Assembly (NCBI RefSeq): GCF_035046485.1 | Contig: NC_085136.1 | Span: 83,159,734-83,223,733, forward strand | DNA: 64,000 nt | From: Aedes albopictus | Taxonomy: Eukaryota; Arthropoda; Insecta; Diptera; Culicidae | Direction of reading: 5' to 3' | Shown: positions 54,688 through 64,000 of the stretch, piece by piece | Numbering within the stretch: position 1 is the stretch's first letter | Layout of the letters: every line of letters begins with the position of its first letter | Position numbers and translations under genes: made by a program | Notes under the pieces: model-generated | Databases searched by the model: none | What the model saw: the letters and a program-made list of their open reading frames with translations, nothing else | Told to the model about the DNA's origin: nothing

Positions 54688-55079
54688 CAATGTTGGTAAA
54701 AACTCAAATTCTCAAATCTCATGGTTGAGTTGTTTCACGCGCGATTCTTGACTCGCCAAAATCACCGCTGAAAAAATCATACATGAGTTGACTCGCGATT
54801 TCACTCATTGCTTTATTTCTTGGTGTTCTCATTATTTACATAAAATTTTTTATGATTATATGATAGAAAAAAAGCAAATCTAGCGTACAATAATATTGAA
54901 TGCCGTTCAAATTGATTTGGATTCGTTTTACAAGCGAATGAGATTTCGGAGCTTGACTCGTGAGAGCGAGATGTTGCATGAAAATCTCGCGCGTGAGAAA
55001 ATGATTCAGAATCGCGCGCGAGTTTGCTCACGCTGGAGCGGTTCATGAGTCTGCTTTGAGTGTGATTTTACCAACACTG
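54688..55079. mobile_element. hAT-type MITE
   Basis: 392 bp, termini CAATGTTGGTAAAA and TTTTACCAACACTG, exact 8 bp duplication CTTACGTC (54680-54687, 55080-55087). Internal repeated words GACTCGCG, CTCGCGCG, GAGTTGACTC. Confidence 0.88.
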
Positions 55080-55087
55080 CTTACGTC

Positions 55088-56152
55088 AGCTCCGCGTGTC
55101 GTTCTACACGGGGGTTCCTGACACGGTCCGGCGGTCGATGAATTCTGGTGGGACGAACGGGTCGACGATGCGGCTACTTAATGCTGACCTTGAACGAGAG
55201 TGGGATTACCGGTGGCGGTGGCTTGATGAGGGTTACTGCAGCACGTCGCGAAATGTTCCTTAGCTAGCGGGTGCTTCAGTCTAATCCGTCAACAGCACAA
55301 ATCGTAACACCTCGCCCACAAGCCCTCAACTGCACGGATGGGATTGCGAATAACAAAACCGTTTACGTCCATGTTCTACAATCAAGTCAATATATTTCTC
55401 GAATTCTTTACATCTGATCACTTATGACTAAAACTCAGTGAGTCCCAGCCTGGGAGTGTTGTTGAGATTTCCGAAAGCAGGGTTTCGATACCTGCTATTA
55501 CAACACTCTCGTCATACTCAGTGCTTCCGCTGGCTTCCACCCACATCGCCACCCGCTGCAGGTGACTACTGGACTCTCCACACCTTCATTGCGCGTTGGC
55601 GTGCCGTGGCGCAAACCAGTCCAACAGTCGCGTTCCATCCATAATCAGAGCTGATCCTGCAAAATTTTCCGTGTTATAAAGTTTGTCGACCTTTGGTAAA
55701 TAGAATTTTACTCACGATTTCGGTCCAAGTTTTCTGTATCCAAATTGACAAATATAGAATGCATCACAACAATTTTTTTCAAAATCTTTGACATTCGCGT
55801 ATTTCAATGCTAAGTCGATGGAAAAACATAAAAATGCATTTGTATACATTAAATGCAAATCGAATGCACATTCAAAGAGTGATCCGCCCCTTGGCAGTAG
55901 TACAAATCATTCATTGTGAGGGTGACTTTGGCCCATATAAAAGCAATGCAATCAGTACGAGAACCCTACAAATGTGAATTAAAACAACTGAGAGTATTCA
56001 CTTTATTTTATGCATAAAACGGTGCTTGTTTTAGAAATTAATGTGAGATTCATATGCGAATCAAAAATGCACGCATATCTGTTTCTAGGTTGATGATTAG
56101 GAAATATTACTTTCGTCTTTTGAGAGAGCCAGTTTGAGTTATATCTAAGTGA
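55088..56152. other. Unassigned DNA
   Basis: GC-richer to about 55640 with no recognised domain, then AT-rich. Confidence 0.3.
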
Positions 56153-56154
56153 TA

Positions 56155-57054
56155 CACACTTATTCTTTATTTAGGAGTTCGGTAGTTTTTTCAACTGGAC
56201 TCCAACTGTAAATTACGAAAAAAGCGACAGTTCAGTGTTTTTGACTAACGAATTCTGACCTTCGGTGAATGAACATCACATTTTACTGGCTCCAGTAGAA
56301 TCAAGTACCGAACCCACAGTAATGTTGATAATTTACCGAATAAAGGAAAAGTCAGTAAAAACAAAGTACCGACTTTCAGTAGCTTTTGTTGGTTTACTGA
56401 GTTTTCCCTCAAACGGAACATAAACAGCGCTTTCAAGCAGCTGTCAAATAACAATTGCATCACCAGGCTCCGGCAACGGCTGAATCATTTGTTCCTTTGC
56501 TTACCGGAATTTTCACTACTTTTGGCTGGAAAAATGAGCAATTGCTGCGTCTTCGATAAACTGGGTAAGTAAGAATTATCAGCGACTATTTTGCATATCT
56601 GCCTCGGCGGTTGTGTATTTAATGTTACATTCTGCCGTCGGAAACAAACCACATCTTGCTCCGCCAAGTTCAGACACAGGGCAAATTTTGTCTGATAGCC
56701 GCTGATTTTTCTTTTTATCCAGTGCTGTGGCAGGACAGATTCTCATGGCCACAGCGTTCCGATGTATAACTATTGATGCATGCACTGATGATTAACCCAA
56801 AATGGGTAATGGAAAAATCAAGGGAAACATAGATAGTTTGAATCCCGATGAGCTGGGTGCTGGAAGTAAATAAACAAATGCTGAAAAAGTCGGTAAAAAA
56901 TCCCTGAAAATTTTACTGACTTTTTCGGTAATGTTTGACAAATAAGAAATTTTTCAAAATACCTACTTTTCGGTAATGGAAAAAGTTACCGAGTAGTCAG
57001 CAGTTCAAAAACCCAGTAAAAAAGTACCGACGTCGGTAATTGATATTAGCTGTG
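56155..57054. mobile_element. TA-flanked MITE rich in TTCGGTA words (copy 2)
   Basis: 900 bp, TA at 56153-56154 and 57055-57056. Shares with 11114-12084 CACACTTATT, TTTAGGAGTTCGGTA, CAGTTCAAAAACCCAGTAAA and TTAGCTGTG. A CTGGGTAAGTAAG donor-like site near 56562 parallels the one in copy 1. Confidence 0.65.
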
Positions 57055-57176
57055 TAGCAGATGTATTGCAACGGATCATTGATCTTAATGATTGTGATCA
57101 AATTTTCACGTTTGTTTGTCTGTGATGTTATTTTAAAGTGACTATACACTGATAGGTGGTGCGCAAGCATCTATAT

Positions 57177-58540
57177 ACAGGGGATGGCCAAAATGTTTGG
57201 GATAGGCAACTTTTTTTCTCCCATAAAAAAATTCAACATGCTATAACTTTTCATAGAGTGCATCAAAAAATCTCAAATTTTGATTGTTTATCAACCTGTT
57301 ATATGTGCATCATTTGTACAAATTTGGACTCGATTGAATAATTTTTCGCGAAGTTAGAACCGTTCGGGTAAAACACTATTTTTTGGACAACTCATTTTTG
57401 AGCTGTTATATCTCGGAAACCAGTGAACCGAATTGAATGAATTTTTTAACGTTTATCAATAATGTATTGATACTTAATACAACGTTATAAAATGTTATAT
57501 TTTCTCACGATGAATTAAGTTATACCGGGTTGAAATTTTTACCTATATAGAGGAAAATAAGTCAAATTTACAATACAACACAAAAATTACTAAATGTGTT
57601 ATTTATTTAATCTAAATAGGCTCTAATAAGTCTGATTAATGATAACTTGAGAACAGAAGCGGAAAATTTTTGGGCATAAACACTCAAATTTATTGACATT
57701 GACGTAAATGCATTTGAACAACGCAGATTTATGATATTTACTGAAAGATGTTGAACATTCACAATCAAATGAGCATGTCGAATAACATTTGTAGAGATTG
57801 TACTGTTATAAAGGAAATTTGAACACCCCTAAAATATTTTTTATTAAATTATCTGAAACTTTAAGATTTGGACAAGAGATTGGTAAAATAATTTTGAAAA
57901 TCGATTAAGTCATCGCTGAGATATAGCCAATTGAAAATTTAATTGCAACCAGGGATGCCACATATACAGATTTTTCTGTAATCATGCAGATTTTCTCGTA
58001 GCTTTTCATACAGAATTCTGTATACCAATATTACAGATTTTTGAAAATTATACAGAATATACAGATTTTCCAGAAACTTACAGAATTTCAAACAGATTTT
58101 CCACGAAATATTACAGATTTCATACAGATTTTTGGCAAAAAATGGTGATACAGATTAAAAAGATTTTTGAAAGGCAAAATACAGATTTAAATGTGGCAAC
58201 ACTGATTGCAACTAACCACTGTTCCGGGAGCGCTAGGGATGTTCATGTTTTTTCTTTAGGCTTTCGATGTGCATTCAGTTATCTTAAACTATATTCATTT
58301 GAATCACTAAGATTTATGATGTTTACTGAAATATTTTGAACGTTTACAATCAAATGGGCACGCCCAAAAAAAATTGTATCAGTTGCACTTTTCTATAGGG
58401 AATTTGAACATCCCTAGAATGATTTCTGTTCAGTTATCTAAAACGTTAGGATTCGGACAAGAGATACATAAAAAAATGAAAATCGGTTGAGCCATCGCTG
58501 AGATATAGTCATTTGAAGATTGAGTTACAACTAATTTTCG
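57177..58540. mobile_element. TA-type element end plus a diverged direct repeat
   Basis: Starts TACAGGGGATGGCCAAAATG after the TA. Two copies of a segment (about 57640-57949 and 58256-58530) share ATTTATGATNTTTACTGAAA, GGACAAGAGAT and AGCCATCGCTGAGATATAG-like words. The far terminus is not identified. A hAT MITE lies between them. Confidence 0.5.
57950..58204. mobile_element. hAT-type MITE with visible empty site
   Basis: 255 bp, termini CAGGGATGCCACAT and ATGTGGCAACACTG, exact 8 bp duplication ATTGCAAC (57942-57949, 58205-58212). CAGATTTT recurs throughout. The related host copy at about 58524-58540 (GAGTTACAACTAATTTT) shows the unoccupied site. Confidence 0.88.
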
Positions 58541-58589
58541 ATCACGGGGCTCCGCGTAACTTTTTTGATCTCGTAAGTAACTTTTTTGA

Positions 58590-59690
58590 TATGTAAGTTC
58601 TACATGAAGTTCTACAGTGCGTCCTGCAACGGCTTCGTGGCACGAGCCGGTATATGCAAGGATAAGGACGGAAGCCTCCAGACGGACGGGCGTGAGGTGA
58701 TTGAAAAGTGGAAGCAGCACTTCGATCAGCATCTGAATGGCGTGGAGAACGTAGGCAACTGAGGAAACGACGACGCCAGTGCAGCGGAGGACGGAAATGA
58801 ACCAACTCCCACGCTGAGGGAAGTTAAGGATGCCATTCACCAGCTCAAAACCAACAAAGCAGCAGGTAACGATGGTATCGCAGCTGAACTCACCAAGATG
58901 GGCCCAGAAAATTTGGCCACCTGTCTGCATCGGCTGATAGTCAGGATCTGGGAAACCGAACAGCTACCGGAGGAGTGGAAGGAAGGGGTAATCTGCCCCA
59001 TTCACAAGAAAGGCGACCATTTGGAATATGAGAACTTCAGGGCGAAAACCATTTCGAATGCCGCCTACAAAGTGCTATCCCAGAACATCTTCCGCTGTCT
59101 ATCACCTTAAGTAGATTAGTTCGTGGGAAGTTGTCAAGCTGGTTTCAGCGACGGCCGGTCGACAATGGACCAGATCTTCACCGTACGGCAAATGCTCCAT
59201 ATATGCCGTGCATATCAGGTCCCAACGCATCACCTGTTCATCGACTTCAATTCGGCATACGTCAGTATCGGCCGCACAGAGCTATGGAAAATCATGGACT
59301 AGAACAGCTTTCCCGGGAAGCTTACCAGTCTGATAAGAGCAATGATGGACGGGGTGCAAAACAGCATAAGGATTTCGGGTGAATTATCCAGTTCATTCGA
59401 ACCTCGCTGGGGACTGCGACAAGGTAATGGACTTTCCTGCCTAATATTCAACATCGCCCTCGAAGGTGTTATGCGACGAGCCGGGCGCAACAGCCGGGGA
59501 ATAATTTTCACAAAATCCGTTCAATTTGTGTGCTTTGCGGACGACATGGATATTATTGCCAGAACATTTGGAACGGTGGCAGAGCTGTACACCCGCCTGA
59601 CACACGAAGCAGCAAAGGTCGGACTGGTGGTAAATGCCTCAAAAACAAAGTACATGCTGATAGGTGGAACCGACGTGGTGTATTGACGGA
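58590..59690 (+). pseudogene. RTE (JAM1-like) LINE reverse transcriptase, decayed
   Basis: The plus strand encodes CKDKDGSLQTDGREVIEKWK, a TGA, then LREVKDAIHQLKTNKAAGND, LPEEWKEGVICPIHKKGD, a broken stretch, GLRQGNGLSCLIFNIALEGV, the catalytic box FADDMDII and VGLVVNASKTKYM. Order and motifs are those of the RTE-clade RT. At least one nonsense codon (58759-58761), the stop at 59108-59110 and frame breaks through about 59340 inactivate it. It ends abruptly against the copia fragment near 59690. Confidence 0.82.
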
Positions 59691-59694
59691 ACTG

Positions 59695-59955
59695 ACGTCC
59701 GAGTATTGATGTGCTTACCGCAATATCCGGTCTAGTTGTCACGGCTAAATACAATAAACCGCCGATGAGGCTCTGATACATCTCGTTGTTCAGCAGCCTG
59801 TCTCACTCCTCCTTTTGTTGGATATAGCCAGACTCCATTGGAATTCTGGAACATTCTGCTTCTTGCATTCCAAACCGTTCTGCCAGTTGCCGGATGTATG
59901 CAGTTTGGTTAAGGTAGTAGTTGTTTCCACGCTTCTCGATCTCTATTCCGAGGTC
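59695..59955 (-). pseudogene. Ty1/copia RT C-terminal piece, inverted
   Basis: The minus strand reads LGIEIEKRGNNYYLNQTAYI, QLAERFGMQEAECSRIPMES, a stop, EMYQSLIGGLLYLAVTTRPD and ILGR. This is the part of copia RT that should follow NLTELGE at 63243 on the plus strand. It is joined head to head with the plus-strand copia at about 59955. Confidence 0.78.
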
Positions 59956-60380
59956 CTGAAGCGATTTTCGAGGTTGAGAAACGAGAGCTTGTGACTGGCA
60001 TCAAAACTCAACCCTGTGGAATCGAAGCGGTTTGCGAGTGCTGCGTCGAGGGATAGATAACCCGAAATCCTTTTCCCAAGAAGGCCATACAAAATCAAAA
60101 CCGATCATGGATCTGGTGCATAGCGACCATAATGGGTAGTACGCTGATCGCAAGAAATTTCTTGGCCTATCTCGATGCGTGAAAATTCAGGCAAGGAATC
60201 GCTCAAGAAATAATAAAGCGTCGCTTTATTCCGGAACCTTGTTTTAAATGGGCTAAATGTATTTTCATACTTGTGCGTCTTGAGCAACGAACAAAGTTGA
60301 AGCCGAAAGCGAAGAAGATGACGTTTGTTGGATGCTCTCCACAGCACAAAGGATACCGAATGATTGATTTGAAGACCAAT
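59956..60380 (+). pseudogene. Ty1/copia pre-integrase and integrase remnants
   Basis: The plus frame has ELVTGIKTQPCGIEAVCECC, a stop, TRNPFPKKA (pre-integrase zinc-binding part), then in another frame DLVHSDHNG (integrase start). After a deletion it continues with LVRLEQRTKLKPKAKKMTFV and SPQHKGYRMIDLKTN (end of the integrase region). The last codons are interrupted by a TA-flanked element and continue at 62231. Confidence 0.72.
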
Positions 60381-60533
60381 ACACGGAGAAACGAAATAAC
60401 TCAAAACTGAGATTAAAAGAACTTAAAATTAAGTACTCTGCCAACACTATTGAATTGAGTACAATTTTGTTCTTGTTGTTGGATACTTTTAACTTAAAGT
60501 TAAAGTTAAACTTAAAGGCACCTTTACTCAAAT

Positions 60534-60920
60534 CTGGGTTACCGATATTTGTGGCAAAATCTGGGTAAACGGTACCCAGCTCCTCCGGGGCCTTTATTTT
60601 GTTAATTTATTTTCAATTAAGATTTTTAATTAAAAGCTCCCAACTTCCATGTGATGTTCACTTACCTGATGCAGGAAAACAGTTCCCCGGTATAATTTAA
60701 CTGTTTTCCCACCTTTTATCGGCATATTTTTTTGCGAAAACATTCATAATTTGCAGCGTTCTCTTGACCGCTGCCATTTTCTTAAGCCGGAAAATGACAA
60801 AGTGCCGATTACCCAGATCTTTACCCAGATTCAACGAATCTGGGTTTTCGCGTTACTCGGATTTTGACAACTGCTAACAACATAAAAATCCGGGTCAAAT
60901 CGACCCAGTCGATGGGTAGT
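60534..60920. repeat. ATCTGGGT/ACCCAGAT-rich segment
   Basis: AATCTGGGT, TACCCAG and GGGTAAACGG words recur at both ends of this stretch inside the TA element. A nested MITE is possible but its borders are unclear. Confidence 0.35.
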
Positions 60921-61125
60921 TTCAGATTAGCGTGTATGGCGCAAATACTTAGCTTTGAGTAAATTTGGAGTTGATAATTTTGTTTTTTTTTTCGCTTCGA
61001 AAGTATCCAAAATTAGGTGTTGTTGCTATACACGATTTTGGGTGAAAATTTTTATCTGCGCCATGTTGATTTCAAGTTTGATACTTGGTGATCGTTTTGT
61101 CTGTTAATTTCGGTAAGTTCCCTCA

Positions 61126-61269
61126 CAGGCCCGTGCACAGAAGTGGCGCCAAGGGAGGGGTTTTTCCCAATTTCGCCAAAAGGCGGAGGGGCGCCTAGTG
61201 TATGAAACGTCGATAATGGGGAGGGTTAAACCCCCAAAACCCCCCCCCCCCCCCCTTGTGCACGGGCTT
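61126..61269. mobile_element. 144-bp C-rich MITE, GCCCGTGCACA ends
   Basis: Termini CAGGCCCGTGCACA and TGTGCACGGGCTT. GTTCCCTCA, 9 bp, on both sides (61117-61125, 61270-61278). Contains a run of about 15 C. Nested in the TA element. Confidence 0.78.
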
Positions 61270-62230
61270 GTTCCCTCATAAATATAATAATTTTATGTAT
61301 TTTCAGCCTTTTTTTTATCATTTTCAGGAATCTTTCGTTACCAAAAATGAGCCAAACGAAAAGCACGCCCCATTTCCTGGAACATTCCTGGACTTACACT
61401 TCGAACTACTTGAAAAGGAAATGGTCACCTATTCTTTCACTTTTTTAATCACAGATAAGATCCAAGCAATTTTCTTTCCGAGGGTTTCGGATTTTTAAAA
61501 AAGACTGCACATCATGACAGTTGAGTCAAGACTAATTTTATTTCCACAGAAAATTAATATCGATCACACGATCGGTTCTACTTAGTAACTACCCTTTGGA
61601 CCTACGCACTGTTTCTGCTAACCTAAGCACTCAACGTTCGCGACTCGGTGCACTGACCGGTGTGCTGTCCGGGTCGCGTTTCCTTTATGGTGGACGACCG
61701 TGGTTTGGTGCTAACTTCCATACTGCATTTATTAATTCAACGTAATACTGATGTTTTTCATCATTATCATCACAAACAGAACATTCGACTGATTTCCCGT
61801 TCGCTTCCCGCGCGAGTTCCGATGATGCAAACTCGGATGCAAAATGATCACCAAACGCGACCGCTGCCGTAACCTAGATCCGGATGGCGTATGCACCAGG
61901 CGAGAATATTTGTTAATAATATGTCATGTTAATTTTAAAATGGGTGAAGAAAAATAAAATTTAAACCTCGTTTGAAACCTATACGTGCATTATATTAATT
62001 ACAAGAAATTTTCAAATTTTCGTAAAAATTTCTATTCATAAAAACCTAGCTTTGAATACTTTTTATCCAAAATCCACTATTCTCATAACACTTACTTTTT
62101 ACTCAAAACAGGGTCTTGGTGAAACAACTCAAATTTGAGTTCTTCCAAAATAACTCAAATTTGACTGGTTTTACTTAGCTGTCAAGCTGAGTGAAAAAGA
62201 CTTAATTTTGAGTTGTTTCGTTTCCCCGTG

Positions 62231-63245
62231 TAACATTGTGATAAGCCGAGATGTGAGGAACCTATCGGATGATGAGCCGGAAATGTTTGTTGCATCAGAG
62301 GAAGCTACAGTCGAGTATGAGTTCCGATACAGCGTTGTGCAGGATGTAACAGAACAACAGTTGGAAAATCTAGTTGACGATAATGAAGAACCAGAGGTCG
62401 ATGGAAACGAAGATGACGATGAAAGCGAAGACTCCAATGTTTCCATTCAGAAGCAGCCCGAGGTCAGACGCTCAGGACGGAACACCAAAGGAGTTGCACC
62501 ACAGCGGTTCCACGTGGAAATGCTGAAGGATGTTTCCTCGTTCGAACAGTCAGGAGAACCTGGATCATACCAAGATGCTGTGAGCGGTTGGGAGCGTGAG
62601 CAGTGGAAGGCTGCTATCAAGGAGGAACTAGACTCTCACGAAGAAAACGGAACCTGGGAGTTAGTCGACCTGCCACCGGGAGTTAAGCCAGTTGATTGCC
62701 GGTGGATTTTCAAGAAGAAACGTGTTGCAACAGGAAAGGTTACGCGATACAAGTCCGTCTTGTTGCACAAGGTTTCACGCAAGTATGCGGACAGGATTTC
62801 GATAAAGTTTTTGCGCCTGTGGTTAAGCAGGCAACGCTCCGTGTTCTTTTAACGATTGCTGCAAGAAAAAAATGTCCTTTTGAAACACATCGACATCAAG
62901 ACTGCCTATTTGTACGGTACGCTTGACGAGCAGAACTTCATGCGAGTTCCGCCTGGAGTCGAAGCTGCTGGGAAGAAAACTGGATGCCTGCTGAAGAGAA
63001 GTATTTACGGCTTGAAACAATCGGCGAGGATGTGGAATCAACGGATAGACAGCACTCTGAAGAAGATGGCATTCAAGTTGTCAGATGCAGACCCCTGTTT
63101 GTATGTCCGAACAAGAAGAGGCAAGACTTCTTTCATTTTGCTTTACGTGGATGATATGCTGGTGGCGTACTCAAACCAGAAGGAGTACGAAGAAATTTCG
63201 ACGTTGTTAGGAAGAGAATTCAACCTGACGGAACTGGGCGAATAA
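62231..63245 (+). pseudogene. Ty1/copia linker and RT, two frameshifts
   Basis: The plus strand starts IVISRDVRNL, has an acidic linker (DDNEEPEVDGNEDDDESEDS), RRSGRN, then RT: REQWKAAIKEELDSHEENGT, KPVDCRWIFKKKRV. A frame change near 62752 is followed by VRLVAQGFTQ and DFDKVFAPVVKQATLR. A second change near 62866 is followed by KHIDIKTAYLYGTLDE, LLKRSIYGLKQSARMW, the catalytic YVDDML and FNLTELGE, ending at a TAA (63243-63245). It is decayed but recent enough to read through. Confidence 0.85.
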
Positions 63246-63419
63246 CCTCTTGGCATAATACACGTCTGTACGTAATGGGGGTTGACAAACTAATGAACAA
63301 TTTATTACTACATAATAACATCTATTACTATGCTTACAGTATCATGGCGAAAAAATCTTGTTTCAGTGTTATCATGAATATAATGTTGAATTAAAAAAAT
63401 GATTGAATGATCTGTTTTA
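63246..63419. other. Unassigned DNA
   Basis: AT-rich. The expected rest of the copia RT is missing here (see 59695-59955). Confidence 0.4.
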
Positions 63420-63960
63420 AGTTTCAACTGAGTTCCCTCCAAAAATTCTTTTAGGTATAATTCTGAAACAAAATCAGGGGTTTATTTTTTCAAAATACCC
63501 TTAGACATTTAGCAAAAAATAATTAAAAGATTTCCTTTAGAAGTATCTCCCGAAGTTCTTCCTAGGTTTGCTTCAGAGCACCATCTAGGAATCCCTTCGG
63601 AATTGTGTTAAGGATTTATTCGAGAATTACCCCAGTACTTTTATCTGCATATTCTGCACGAATTTCAATAGATTTTTCTTTCCAAGGTTTATTTTAGAAA
63701 TTTCTCAATGGTGTCCTGTAGTGATCCCTTTAAGGATTTTTTTTTCCAAAAACACTTCAAGGAATTTGTTCTTGTTTTCCTTCAATTTTTTTCTTTGAAA
63801 TCTTTTATGAATTCCTCCAGCGCTATATCAAAAAGTTCCTCCAGGTCCCTGGGAAATTCCTCCAGGAACACCCCCAAAAATTATTACAGGAAATTCAATC
63901 CAGGAAATTTTCAAAAATTTCATCTTAGAATTTTGAGAGGTATCTATCACTAGAGATTAT
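63420..63960 (-). repeat. GAATTCC-rich dispersed repeat, inverse orientation
   Basis: T/C-rich on the + strand, with AATTCCTCCAG, TTTCTTTGAAATC and CCAGGAAATT words. 63563-63670 matches 31209-31335 in order. The plus 81-codon frame is a by-product. Confidence 0.65.
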
Positions 63961-64000
63961 AGTTTATTGCATTTCTAACTGGACTGCGACAGAGTGCGGA

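Larger units (their letters stand above)
60382..62230. mobile_element. TA-flanked element inserted in copia
   Basis: 1849 bp, TA at 60380-60381 and 62231-62232. Termini CACGGAGAAACGAAATAACT and near-complement ending TTTCCCCGTG. Removing it with one TA restores the copia frame (LKTN-N-IVISRDV). No transposase is recognised; ACTCAAAT/AACTTAAA words crowd both ends. It contains another hairpin-type element. Confidence 0.78.

Noticed and set aside
39196..64000. Whole right part as an alternative haplotype of the left part
   Set aside because: Shared elements (655-bp ORF repeat, 213-bp MITE) are in different order and orientation relative to Paf-AHalpha, and exon divergence looks too high for alleles.

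Overview
The window looks like a stretch of a culicine mosquito genome, most likely Aedes; the species cannot be settled from the sequence. The grounds are very dense and nested transposable elements, a tRNA-derived SINE of the Feilai type (about 49548-49842), RTE (JAM1-like) LINE fragments, many TA-flanked and hAT-type MITEs, AT-rich DNA, and an insect-type PAF-acetylhydrolase alpha gene. It is eukaryotic and gene-poor: I can defend one real protein-coding gene.

That gene is the alpha subunit of PAF acetylhydrolase Ib (Paf-AHalpha) on the + strand. Exon 1 is 20341-20736 (132 codons), the intron is 20737-37183 (16.4 kb, filled with transposons), and exon 2 is 37184-37465. The product is 225 aa. 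The GDSL nucleophile serine is Cys and the triad histidine is Asn, so it is probably a pseudoenzyme. Exon 1 and its upstream region are duplicated at 52685-53660. The second exon differs at 18 sites, 17 of them synonymous, and no second exon 2 lies in the window.

Layout. 1-8960: MITEs, satellite-like and unassigned AT-rich DNA. 8958-14340: an unidentified ORF-bearing repeat split by a 4.7 kb LTR element with identical 230 bp LTRs and no gag-pol (9256-13977). 14500-15870: a GAATTCC-rich dispersed repeat. 15873-19540: a nest of MITEs, including five copies of one 336 bp family, three of them with clean 7 bp target duplications. 19782-37937: the Paf-AHalpha gene, whose intron holds a LINE, a 152 bp tandem array, inverted-repeat elements and a decayed Ty3/gypsy element. 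38696-39195: exactly 500 N, probably a scaffold join. 39196-52680: satellite, MITEs, GAATTCC-type repeats and a SINE. 52685-53660: the Paf-AHalpha exon 1 duplicate. 53664-64000: SINE, hAT MITEs, an RTE LINE and a rearranged Ty1/copia element.

The strongest leads are the duplicated Paf-AHalpha exon, whose upstream 333 bp carries no substitutions while the adjacent coding part is about 5 percent diverged; the young coding-less LTR element; the 7-bp-duplication MITE family; and C-rich hairpin elements whose two arms have changed together. No tool was run: boundaries and difference counts are by hand, and superfamily assignments rest on terminal repeats and target duplications.
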